Below are positions 28,217 through 40,500 of a stretch of DNA of 64,000 bases, one piece after another. This stretch comes from Onchocerca volvulus (Eukaryota > Nematoda > Chromadorea > Rhabditida > Onchocercidae): NCBI GenBank assembly GCA_000499405.2, contig HG738138.1, forward strand, positions 16,965,054 to 17,029,053, in the 5' to 3' direction. Under the pieces are notes generated by a model. That model was given only the letters and a program-made list of their open reading frames with translations, did not search any database and had not been told where the DNA came from. Each line of letters begins with the position of its first letter. The first letter of the stretch is position 1. A program made the position numbers and the translations under genes.

Positions 28217-30750
28217 ATTATGATTTTTTAAAATGTAAAAATTTTTGCGTTCAAAAATAAGAGCAAAATAAATGAAAAATAAGTAAAAACAATCTATAAA
28301 AAAAAACCTGGCATTTTTTAAAGATTGCTTGAATTCCAACTCAGTTCATTTTTTTTTTGAAAAATTTGAAAGAACTGTTTCTTATGTAACAATACCGATT
28401 AAATGGTATCTATAAAGCGGTAGCTTGAAAGAAAAAAAAAGATCAAATGGCAACATTTTTGTTCTTTCACGAAGCAGATTGTAAACATCTGCTTTCTGTT
28501 ATTTTGCATGGTTGAATAATAGAAAGCAAATCTATTACAATTATTATATGGTTACCAGCTGAGGAATAATTAGTGCAGTGTTTGATCTCTATGTTATAAT
28601 GACATATGTCCAACTCTTTATCAGTTTAATAAAATGTCCCACTCAAATAAAATCGCCTAGAAATTCATGCCTAAAGAAATGGATCTTGAATATATTTATG
28701 CCTCGAAATCATTCATGTTTTCTTCCTCTCTAATAATCTACAGAAAATCAAAATTATCCGGTTGCTCAGATAATAACTAATTGATATGATATGATATCAT
28801 ATATAACCTAATGGAAGAAAATGATGGATGCATTAACCAGAAAATAGAATGAAATTTGTTGTTAAATTAATTCATTTAATCTGTTGATTAAATGAAAAAT
28901 GATCAATGTGATCATCAATAATTTAAAAAAAAAAAAGTCTGTTAAAAATCTAATTTAAATTTAAAATTATATTTAGGATATAATTTGATTTGTATGCTAT
29001 AAAGAATTAAAATTGAGATGAGAAGTTTGGTAGATGAAAGTTTGGAGTGCTAGTTGGCTATCATTTGTGAGTGGTCAGAGATCAGGGGTCATCAATCCGA
29101 TGCTTTTGTTACAAAGAGGAAATGATGTTGATGATGAATTTCAACTCTTCCATTTAGCTTCACTTTGGAGATTAGCAACCTGCTGAAATCGGTCAATTTA
29201 TCTCAGCTCATCCTCAATTTCAATCGCAACTTCATTTGTTACTTTAAGTTTCATTTTTTTTTTTTTTTTCGTACTACAGTTCTACTTTTTTTTTTCATCT
29301 TAACTGATTTGCAATTTTCCGATATCCTTTATCTGCAGCTATGATTAATCTGATCCTCAGAGTAGTTGCGTTTGGTTATTTCGTTACTTCGCATTTCGCT
29401 TTTGGGATGAACTGCAATGAATAAAAAAATATGCAGTAATATCCTTCTGTCATCAATATCTTCAAGATATTTATCGTGTTGCTCTATTAAATAATTTCGA
29501 AGATTCATCAAAATCATTAATGATTTAATATAATTCTGAGATTATCGCCGATACAATCAATGTTTCTCATTTGGTTAATTTTTTTCACACTTTTTTTCCA
29601 TAAAATTTTTCGTAGAATTCCTTTATTCAGGAATACTTTATCGCTATATTTGGTGCTACAACAATTAATATATAAGTAAACTGAAATATATTGGAGAGAA
29701 ACTATTAATTAAACCAAATCTCTTATTCATCAGTTAATCGACAAATTATTCACTGATAAAGTTGTCAAAACATCAGACAATCTTATCAGTAGATAAATTA
29801 GCAATTTCTGTCTCTTTTATTAGTTTGAAGCTAAAAAGTGTTTAATATGTGGCAAATCATCGAATGTTCTTTCTTGAGTTTTTTACGAATTCTAATAATT
29901 GGAATAATTTAATGTAATAATTTGACCACTTGACTAATTCCATTCGGAAATTTTAAGCATGAAATTCATTATCGGCACAATAATTTAAGCTTATCAACAA
30001 TAATTTAATCTCACCACTTTCCACCCAACTTTGTATATATAAATTTATTTCTGATATAAGAATTCTAGCATTGTTGCCAAACAAATCATTTTTACAATGG
30101 GTAGAGCTTATCTTTGCTTCAAATCTTGCGAATCTTAATTGATATATAATTAATATAATTCAGTAATATGAAAAATTATTCTTGCCCTGCAATCTTCTTG
30201 CAAATAAGAATGAGTCTTATTTTAAACTGGCAAAATATTTGCTGCATAGCTTAAAGCAATACTGATAGTAGAAACTGATAGTACTGATAGTAGGATGGAG
30301 AAAAGAGAAAGAACACGTCATTTTTAGTTTATCCTTATGCTATTTATTATATTTGTTTACTCCATTATTTTTATTTCATGAAAAAATTCATATCATTTAA
30401 ATGTTAATTAGGAATCTTGAATCTTAAACGTTAATTAAAAATCATAAAGCTGATAATAAAAAGGTCAAACAGGTGCAATAGTTTAGTTTTATCAGTATTT
30501 TAATGTCTTTAAGGACAAGTAATGATATCGAGATTATTAGATTTATAATTAAGTCTTTCATTTAACTTCTAAGTATTGACCAAGTATTTCGACCAAAAAG
30601 CTAAACTAATAATTAATTATGAAAAAATATATTACTATCATTATTTCCCTCGGAGGATTATCAGTAACTTATCAGCAATTATCATGCAGTGCAGACGTAA
30701 TTAAACAAAGATAAGTTTGTTGACGGATGCCAATGCATCTTTAAAACATC

Positions 30751-30825
30751 ACGGTCGGACAGCTCTTCTGCTTTAACCAGTGCCATCTCTTTCGGCAATT
30801 AATCTTCGCACTTTTCTCCGACCGT
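30751..30825. other. 9-bp inverted repeat bounding a less AT-rich patch
   Basis: ACGGTCGGA at 30751-30759 is exactly complementary to TCCGACCGT at 30817-30825, with 57 bases between. Just upstream is a second small hairpin, GATGC-CAAT-GCATC. It could be a conserved element or a small structured RNA; no known RNA family was recognised. Confidence 0.35.
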
Positions 30826-32435
30826 TAAGCTTTTTTTTTTTTCAAAAATTTTCTTCATTTATTTCAACTTTTTGCAATTCTCTGTCCTATCGATTTCTTT
30901 GCACAATTCTGTGAACAATTTGGTGCTCAAAATTTGAAACATTTTCGGGCAACGATTAGATTATTCCATTCTTATTGCTCCACCTTCTTATCAATTGTTA
31001 TAAGCAAATGACTAATAAATGTCAAAGATCGATGAAAAGCAATTGATATCTTTGTTTCACTTGGGATATTTCAATCATTCATTTATTGGCTAGTCATTAA
31101 AAGTAAATATAAATGCTTATAATATCTTCAACGAATCTGGTCGTTTAACAACTAATTAATGAAAGTAACAATTAAAATTTTTTTATTAGCTGTATTAACG
31201 ATTTATAAGATTATCATGAAGTTTGGGATCAAAATTAAAATTGTGATTCGCGAGATTTCTGAAACATATATTGTGCAAATTATATGTTATTATTTGATAT
31301 ATAAAACTATGTTATCTCCTTTCTTTTAATTTAAAACCGCTGGATAAATCATTTGATTTTCAAAAGAATGGATGTATCAATGCATTGTAGTTTATCAACT
31401 TCATTTGTTCATTTTCTGTTTTTTTTTCTTCTTTTAAAAAAAGGAAAGAAAGAATATTAATTCTATTAACTAGCGAAATTAATGTTTAACACTTGAAATA
31501 TTTTAAATTAAATGGAAGTTGATAGTGCATAAACTATTCCTTCTATTTCCATTTATTATTACAATTTTTCCGCCGGTATTTAATTATAAGACTAATGATA
31601 AATACCAATTACAGTATCATATATTCTTCCCATCATAACTAATTCAAACAAAATATTAATTTCATCACAAATTTTGCCATTTTATTCTTAAATTAGTTCT
31701 TTTTTTAAAAATTTTGATACAAATGTTAATTATCACCTTTTATTTATGCTAATTTAAAGTTGAAATTTGTACAGTTTGTTTATGAAAACCTGAGTTTTCA
31801 GAAACATTTCAGGATTCCAAGTTTTACGATGAAATATGCCATCCTTTTTTTCATAAACTTGTCTAAAAATAACTCGAGAACAAATTTTTTCATATGCATT
31901 GAAAAAAAGCTCATTTAAATGTATGTGCATAATTTTACAATGAAATATACAATATTTTAGTAGGTGCCAATTTCACTGGTTTAAAAAAAAAATCCGCAAA
32001 TTGAGAAAATCTTTCATTTTCTTAATAATAATGCATTCGTTTCTAAAATATCTCTTATTACAATAAAAAGTTGGCAATATTTAGTATTTGTAATACATAT
32101 TTGAGCAACATTTTCTCTTAGAAGATTCCCGAGTAATCCTTTTGACCGGTTTACAATAAATATCTGTGAACTATGTTTGGAAAATCGTATAGCCAAGATA
32201 TATGCATTCTTTTTATTCCTCTTCCGTGTCATCTTTTTTCGTTCCTGATCGATTTGTCGGTTTTCGATTGCTGCTATTTATTGATGATCAAAGCGTTACT
32301 TTTGATCGTTAATCAGACATTATTTTACATCGATAGTTAGAATTTTTATTGGGTCGATTCTTTTATTTGTTAAATATGCCACTATTCTTTGCTAAGTTGA
32401 AATGTGGAAAGATTTTGAATATGTTATTTCAATTA

Positions 32436-32455
32436 TTTTTGGTTAACTACTATAG
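32436..32455 (+). promoter_or_regulatory. Candidate spliced-leader acceptor of papilin
   Basis: A pyrimidine/AT-rich run ends in CTATAG at 32455, 21 bases before the papilin ATG, with no upstream coding exon recognised. This is the usual arrangement for a trans-spliced nematode mRNA. Confidence 0.4.
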
Positions 32456-32476
32456 ACGAAAAGTTTGGGAAAAAAA

Positions 32477-34481
32477 ATGCGGTTGCTATATTGGTTAGCA
32501 GCCGTTGTTTGCTGCATTCCGGTAGCGATTCAAGCATGGAATATCCTCACATTCTTCTCCACAAAACAGGTATATCATCTTCATCATACATGCAAAATGA
32601 TAAAAATTATAAGTGAAATATAAGCACTTCAAAGTTTTGAATTATTTATCCGACTAAATCATACTTCCTTTAAGTTTGAATTGATTTGTAAGTAGTAAAG
32701 TGACGGCTGGAATACTTCTTGGCTGAAAAAAAATCTACATTTATAAAAAGTTAACATAGAATTGTAATATGATTAACATGATCATAATTGATTTCTCGTT
32801 TTTACAAATTAGTTAATTGTAAAAGAAGAGATGACGATTTAAAATAATAAAATTTTAAAGCGATAATGATTAATTTGTTCGGAAGAATTTCAGAGAATGT
32901 AGTAATAGTCAATTAATTGGAAGAATCATTATTTTACTGCATTTCCACTTGCAATTTAACTTGCTTTTCTTTTTTCAGGAAATGAAGCAAATAAGTTTGT
33001 ATCCGGGCTCACCATTAGAAAGTGATCCAGCAGTATTGAGGAGTAGACGACAAGCTTATCAAGTATATCAAGGAGATGATACCTCAATTACGATGGATAA
33101 AACAGGACGTGTTGAAACTGGACCTTGGGGTCCGTGGTTTCTTGAGAAACAATGCTCTAAGACATGTGGTGGCGGCGTACAGATGGAACGAAGAACTTGC
33201 AAGTATGACAGTTTCTTAGGATACGATATCATAAAGTATTACAGGATTAGATATAATATGTTGGGATAGGATAAAGGTCTAATATTGGAAGATGCAAAAT
33301 TCAAACAAGTTATTGTAAAGAAACTATCGTATCTTTCAGCGGGGAATGTACCGGACCATCAACACGTTATGTATCCTGTAACATCGAGGAATGTGTCGGT
33401 AATATTGAGGATTTTCGGGCTGTTCAATGCTCCGAATACGATGATACACCACTAGATGGTAACTACTACAAATGGTTACCGTATCCAGGAAAGAATAAAT
33501 GCGAACTAACCTGTAAACCAGATAATGCTAATTTCTATTATAAATGGGCTGATAAAGTAATTTTTTTTTTTTTTTTGAAATTTTCACTCAGATAGTTTTG
33601 TTGGATATAATGATTCTAAATTTGTCAATGTAGAATAATTAACGAAGATGAGCAAAAAGGAAATTTATCAACTAATCGATGATAGTGGATCATTTACGTA
33701 AATTTTAGGTAATAGATGGTACGAAATGTGATCATCGAACCAATGATATTTGTGTCGAAGGAGTCTGCTTACCTGTTGGTTGTGATAACAAACTTGGATC
33801 AGGTTTTGTTAATTTTTGATTATTTATTGTAAATTTTATTTCTCCTCAACTGATGGTAGTAGATTTATAAAGCATATCTGAATGTATATTGACAGTTATT
33901 CCGGCATATTTTAGCAATGAAAAATGATAAATGTGGTAAGTGCGGTGGTGATGGATCAACGTGTAAAACCGTCGAAGGATATTTCGACGAACGGAACTTA
34001 TCACCCGGTTATCACAATATTATTCGATTACCAATTGGTGCTACGTCAATTTTTGTTGAAGAACTGCATTCAACAACTAATTCACTTGGTAAATTTGTTT
34101 AAATTATAAGTGCAAATATATTATCATAAAAAAAAGAAAATCGATATTTCCTATATTAAATTACCACATGCATAAATGCACCTTGATATCATCCATTTTC
34201 AGCAATCAAGAATGCATCGGGTCACTATTATTTAAATGGCAATTATCAAATTCAGTTAACAGATAAAGATTTGGAAATTGGTGGAACATTATTCGAATAT
34301 GATACTCGTAAAAACTTAGATCATCCTTTCGAAAAACTGACCGCTAATGGACCAACAACCGAAGAACTTATCATTGCGCTACTTTTTCGACGTGGAAATA
34401 GGGTTTCTTTTACACTTATTTATTAATGAATTGATAATTAACGTTACATATATATTTCATCAATTGAGTCCATTCTTTTTT

Positions 34482-34564
<83 letters not shown>

Positions 34565-37500
34565 TCAGAAAAGATTCCCAATAAAAAATTAAAGCATATT
34601 TTCGATCCATTACAAACTACGGATCCGATTGATGAGAAGTGAAACTAATCACTAAAATTTTAATCTATGCAAAATGATAGCCGTCGATATTCATAAGAAT
34701 AAGTAATATGAAATCACTTCAAATTTATAGGTGAATGTTGAAAAAATTTGGATATGCTCAAATTTAAAACGGTCATTTGGAAGCAAAAGTTATCTACATT
34801 GAATTATAATTAATAAATATGACACTTATTAGCACTTATCATTCCACTTAAGAATTAACAATTATTAACATTACTGATATTTACTATTAATAATTATTTC
34901 AATCATATTTTGCTATGTACAGAATTAGCTTGAACTTAAGTTATTAGAGAAGCTGATTTCTGCAGCATTTTATAACTTGAAATATTTATAGGACGGTGCT
35001 ATTAAATATGAATTTTCGGTACCATTAAAAGAAGAAATCCCCTATGTATATAAAGCAGATCAATGGTCTTCATGTTCAGTGACATGTGGAAAAGGTGAAA
35101 TCTTACTTTCCCCTTTTTCAAAATTTTTTCATTATTATTCAAAAAAAAAAAAGGCTGATTAAATTTGAATTTTGCATCACATTCGCACTATAAATATCGA
35201 TATGCCAAGGAAATCCAAATAAGCTGCGTAAATTTTCCATTAATGCAAAAATTAGAAAAAAAAGGTACTAAATCTTGACAACTTTACCAATTTTTACCAA
35301 GAAAAAAAGATATCAAATATTTCTTTAGCCTATTTTGGTGAAAAAAAAGCAATGAAACATAACGGAAAGAATTTTTATTCTTTTTGTCGTTGTGACTCCG
35401 TTTTCTACATCTACAATAGCCTTTATTGGTCTTATACGGTATTGTACTATAGTCTTGACTTTACACAATATTGTAATAATATCAGTATGTTCATTCTTGT
35501 TTATAGGTATTCAAAGTCGTACGCCGTATTGTGTCGAGAGTACCTCGGGACAACGTGTATCAGATGAACTTTGCGATGAAAATAATGTCACCAAACCTAT
35601 TTCTGAGAAAGTTTGCGAAACAATTGATTGTGAAGCGGAGTATGGTTTTTTTTTTTTTTTTAATATTTAATTTTTGAAAATGCTATCAAATTGAAGAGAA
35701 ATTTGAATAATATTACCGAGAAATATCGAAACAACAAAAGAATGGCTGTAGTGTTGGTCTAGTAATGATAATAGTAATTAGTCTATTCTTTAGAATGCTG
35801 GTGTGTTTAGTTGATACCAAAAATATATATTAGATACAATTATACATCAATTCTCCAAAAATAAGCTTACGGTATTAAGAATTAAAATTTTTTTCTAGGT
35901 CACCATTAAATTATATGATTGGTTAATTTAGTAAAACAATTTCGAAAATATTTTTTTTTACAATTTTACATCATTGCTCGTAGATGGTATCAAGGCGAAT
36001 GGGAACCATGTAGTGTAACATGTGGCGAAAGTGGTACTCAGTACCGTGTTGTCTATTGTCACAAGGTATTTTTGGATGGTAAAAGAATCACCATTGATGA
36101 TGCTAATTGTAGTATGGAACGTCCATCCGTACAACGGTCTTGTAACAGGTAAATTATAAAGCAAAAATCACAAATATTGATTTTTGCTTTACATTTCAGG
36201 CCATTATTTAAAATATATTTTTTATATTTTCTTAATATAGACATTGAAAAGAAAGAAAGAATGAAATTTTATAAAAACTACAGATAAAATTTAAAAAATT
36301 AAAATATTTTTTAGATTTTCATGTCCGGAATGGCAAGCAGGGCCGTGGAGTGCATGTTCGGAAAAATGCGGTAATGCTTTCCAGTATCGTTCCGTAACAT
36401 GCCGAAGCGCTAAAGAAGGTGAAGAAGGTAAAATGTTACCTGCAGAAGCATGCAACGAAGAATCTATGGAAACACAACGACATTGTAATTTGGGTCCTTG
36501 TCAAGGACTCAATTTCGTCACAACAGATTGGAAATTGGTTTAGAAAAAAATTATTTCTTTCTTCGTTTTAACTAATTTTACAATGAAAAATTTACAAGAG
36601 ATAGTTTAGAGATGCCCAAAAAAAAAAAAAAGAAAAAACCAAGAAGCCAAGAATTCAAATAAAATTCTTCGATCATTTTAATATGTTTGTGTATCATAAG
36701 TGATTCATAGTGATTATACACGTTACCATTAGTTTAAAACAAGCCTACGATGCCAAATATGAAATTGTTCAATTATGAATCTATACAAATAATTTAATCC
36801 AATTTTGAAAAATATTTTCTTACTGATTCATCAAACAACTTGATCTTAATTTGCCTGATCGAAATAAGTTGTTCTGGTTATAATTTTAAAGCTACGAATA
36901 ATTTAATCAAATAATTTGAAAAATATTTTCTTATTAATTCAATAAACAATTTACTCCCAATTTACTTGAACCGAACATCAAATTATTCCAGTTATAAAAT
37001 TATATTCAAAATTATTTGGATTGAATAGTTTAAATCAAATAATTTGAACGACATTTTCTTATTAATTTTAATTTAATTGAATTTTCAGTATTGTAGATTA
37101 CTTCTAGTTTTCCTATAAATCATTACTAATGTAATAAAAGATGATGAAATTTTTTTGGAATAAGGAAAAATATAAGAGAAAAAAAAGACAAGTGTTTTGA
37201 GTAAACTATTAGAAAGTATAAAATTGGCATTTAGTGTGAAAAATGTAATGATACGGAGGAAAGCAGAAGTGTGACATGCGAAGATATTAACGGTCGAGCT
37301 TATCCATTGGAAAAATGTCTTAATGAAAATTCTACTACAATTCCGATAGATATACGGCCATGTTCTTCACCTCAAGTAATAAGTATTTCATGTTATTCCA
37401 GTAATATCATTGGATTAAAAATTTTTAATTTTATTGAAATTTTTATTAATAATTTTAGCCTTGCAATTACGAATGGCACACATCAGAATGGTCAAAATGT

Positions 37501-40500
37501 AGTACAGAATGTGGCCATGGTCATAATTCAAGACGAGTAGTGTGCGCAATTCATCAACTAGATGACCTTATGGTTTTATTTTTAATCAGTCTGATTTAAC
37601 TATCACATGCATTTTTTTAGCTATTTTGTGTTGTGACATATATTAAACATATTTATTTCAATCTTTAGTTTGTCTTCATCTTAATTTTGACCTTTGGATT
37701 TGCTCTGTTAATGTTTTGAAAATCTGGAAACAAACAAATTCTTTTCGGCTTTCAGATAGTTGATGATGGACATTGCAATTCGGAGAACAAGCCAGAATCA
37801 ACTAAAAATTGTACAAATGAAGAAAAATGTAATGGAACCTATTATACAGGTCCATGGAGCAAATGTTCAGCTGAGTAAGTTTTGTCGAAATTTTGTGCAT
37901 AATCAGTAAAATTTACGATTAAGAACGTCTATTTTGCATAATTCTCCGGAAATCATTGAATAATATCGTAACAGTCAAAAATTTATTATATTATAAGGAT
38001 TCTATAGCAATTGCTTCAGATGTGGAGGTGGAACGCAGAATCGAATGATTGTTTGCTTAAATTACGATAAAAAGCCTGTTCCGGAATGGTGTGATGAGAC
38101 AGAAAAGCCATCAGAAGAACAGGAATGTAACGTGGAACCTTGCCCAAGTACAGTTAGAGCAAAACTCTTATTAAATTATGTTTTGAAATATATCAAAACT
38201 TGAGCATAAAATATATTTGTAAGATTACTATTTTGCTGTAATAATTTAGCATGCGATGATAGTGAATTTGGATGCTGTCCAGATAACATAACGATTGCAA
38301 CTGGGCCATATTTGGCTGGATGTTCAAATTGTTCCAGTTCCCTATTTGGCTGCTGTAACGATAATGTAACTGAGGCACAGAGTATGGCCAGGAAAGGGTG
38401 TCCAGAATTCATTGATGAGATAGAGGGAAGTGGCGAAGAAAGCGAGCAGTCTCTTAAATCTAGGTTTCTTTCGGTTCAATATTCATCTAGTCGAAAAAGA
38501 ATTATATCCTACGAATATAGTACCAATCGGATAACATAAATGAGAAAAGGAAAAAATGATATTCATTTGAAATTTGAATTATGAAATTCCTATGAAAATG
38601 GGAAAAAGCATACTAAAGCTGTTTCATCATCAACAACAATACTCAATACCAAAATAATTCTCGAAAGAGTTCGACTGAAAAATGAGTTCGGCTGAAAATG
38701 AACTCATAAAAAGAGTTCGTGAGTTCGAGATATGCTATACTGTTATTCGAAAAAATGGAATAAATTACTACAAAGTCATTAATTTTTGTTATTAGGATAC
38801 AAAAGAAAAATGAAATATTATAGATGATAATTTGATTAATTAAATAATAAGTTGCAGTCAGGAAGGGCTTTGCGAAGTAATGAATAATGAAACCGGTGAG
38901 AAGGCACTGCTTGCTTGTGAGAATGGTGCCTTCGATAATACTAGTATTATCGAGAAGATGCTGGTCGATGATGATGATTTATTTTTGAATACCACTTATG
39001 ATAACGAAACTAAACATTGCTCCAAAACAGAATTTGGTTGTTGCCCAGACTGGACGACTACCGCTGAAGGAAAAAACAACCTAGGCTGTCCTCAGTTTGT
39101 GCTTGGTACGTATTTCAGCATTGTTCGTGCGATACTAATTTTAACTGACTTCTATTACTGATTTTTATGCCTGTGGTATCAATAGTATCATCTTTCTAAT
39201 ATATCATCTCAATGATCATTTATTTTGATCGACATCGATTTATGTGCATTCTATAAATTAATAATAATGAATTAAAGAGGACAAATATATAATAATGGAT
39301 TGAAGGAATCAATATGTAATAATGAATTAAAGGTATGTGTAATGAAACAAATTTTGGCTGTTGCCCGGATGAAATAACTTTGGCACGAGGCTCAAACTAT
39401 GAAGGTTGTGGTGAACCAACTTGTGCTGCATCGTTATACGGTTGCTGCAAAGATCGCAAAACGATTGCATTTGGACCGCATTATGCAGGTTGTTGCTTTT
39501 TTTTTTTTTTTTTTTTTTCAATTTATATTGCTCTTTTATTTCTTTTTCAACGGATGAAGGTTCATAAATGCAAAATGTTTTTAAAAAAGTGATTTAAATG
39601 ATTCTTTCTTATTTTAATTAATATTTCTGAATATAATATTTTTAAAACTTTTTATTCTTTTAGTTTTTATTTTTTTGAAAAATGAAGACATTTTTAAATT
39701 CTTTCATTTCTTTTTTTATCATAATAAAATATCTCTTCACTTTCCCTTTTATAAATCACCAAAAATGTTATTGTATTTTAAGGTTGTGAGCGATCGTCAT
39801 TTCCGTGTGAACTGTCCACGTACGGTTGTTGTCCAGATGGTGAAACAGCATCATTAGGAAAGAATGGTACCGGTTGTGGTGAAAATTGTTTGACCACCAA
39901 ATTTGGCTGTTGTCCAGATGGTAAAACAGTTGCGAAAGGAACAGAAAATGAAGGTTAAATCTGACTCCATTTATAGTTATCTATGCGCAAGAAACCAAAT
40001 TTGCAATAAAAAAATTTGACAATAAAAAAACTTCAATAACTAATATTCTGTATTTGAATCTAAACTACCGAAAGATGGATGAGATACGAATGTTCCACCA
40101 CAACCTACAAAAATCTATCAAACAACGCTGCAAAGATCTATCAGACATTTACATCGAGAATTTTTTTTTGAAAATTTCAGAATTCATAAAACATATCTGT
40201 CGAAATAATTAAAATAAACGTTTCAACGAAGAATTTTTCAGGATGTGGTTGTGAATATGCACAATACGGTTGTTGTCCGGATGGTAAGACAGCAGCAAAA
40301 GGTCTTAAGAATTACGGTTGTCCTTTATCCTGTGCTCAGAGTCAATACGGTTGCTGTCCGGATGGCAAAACAAGCGCTCATGGACCAAATAAAGAAGATT
40401 TGTTTTTTTTTTTCGGACTATTGAGCTTTTTTCTTTTACTGTATTCATTTGCGCCATTCGATTGATCGATTTGGATTGATTGGATTGATAGTTTGGATCA

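Larger units (their letters stand above)
22166..32476. other. 10.3-kb intergenic region without a recognisable gene
   Basis: Both strands and all frames show only short, AT-driven open frames. Contents worth noting: the hairpin and poly(A) signal at the left edge, an AT dinucleotide run at 23787-23802, a direct repeat at 24919-25130, a less AT-rich patch at about 25250-25420 with a doubled GATTAAGC motif, a small direct repeat at 28138-28216, and a less AT-rich patch at 30720-30830 with an inverted repeat. The right part presumably holds the papilin promoter and outron. Confidence 0.6.
32979..38147 (+). other. Papilin block: seven TSP1 repeats plus ADAMTS-type spacer
   Basis: Exons 2-14: 32979-33202, 33340-33556, 33709-33802, 33915-34088, 34203-34402, 34992-35094, 35507-35639, 35984-36148, 36315-36537, 37235-37375, 37459-37572, 37756-37874, 38020-38147. 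TSP1-1 ([17 protein letters not shown]) lies near residues 79-125. Residues about 125-345 are the Cys-rich/spacer part, with the [11 protein letters not shown] motif and a beta-rich segment containing [12 protein letters not shown]1-2 to -7 follow, each with a WS/WE..CS.(T/E)CG signature. RSRR at residues 52-55 is a possible furin site before the first TSP1. Confidence 0.9.

Noticed and set aside
22166..32476. Operon linking the KASH gene and papilin
   Set aside because: A 10.3-kb gap is far larger than nematode operon spacing, and papilin has its own signal-peptide start and acceptor.
34416..34610. Poly-lysine / poly-phenylalanine open frames
   Set aside because: They are translations of the 79-base T tract, not genes.
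32477..38147. ADAMTS protease
   Set aside because: TSP1 and spacer are present, but there is no metalloprotease or disintegrin domain upstream; the later cassettes, Kunitz array and PLAC identify papilin.
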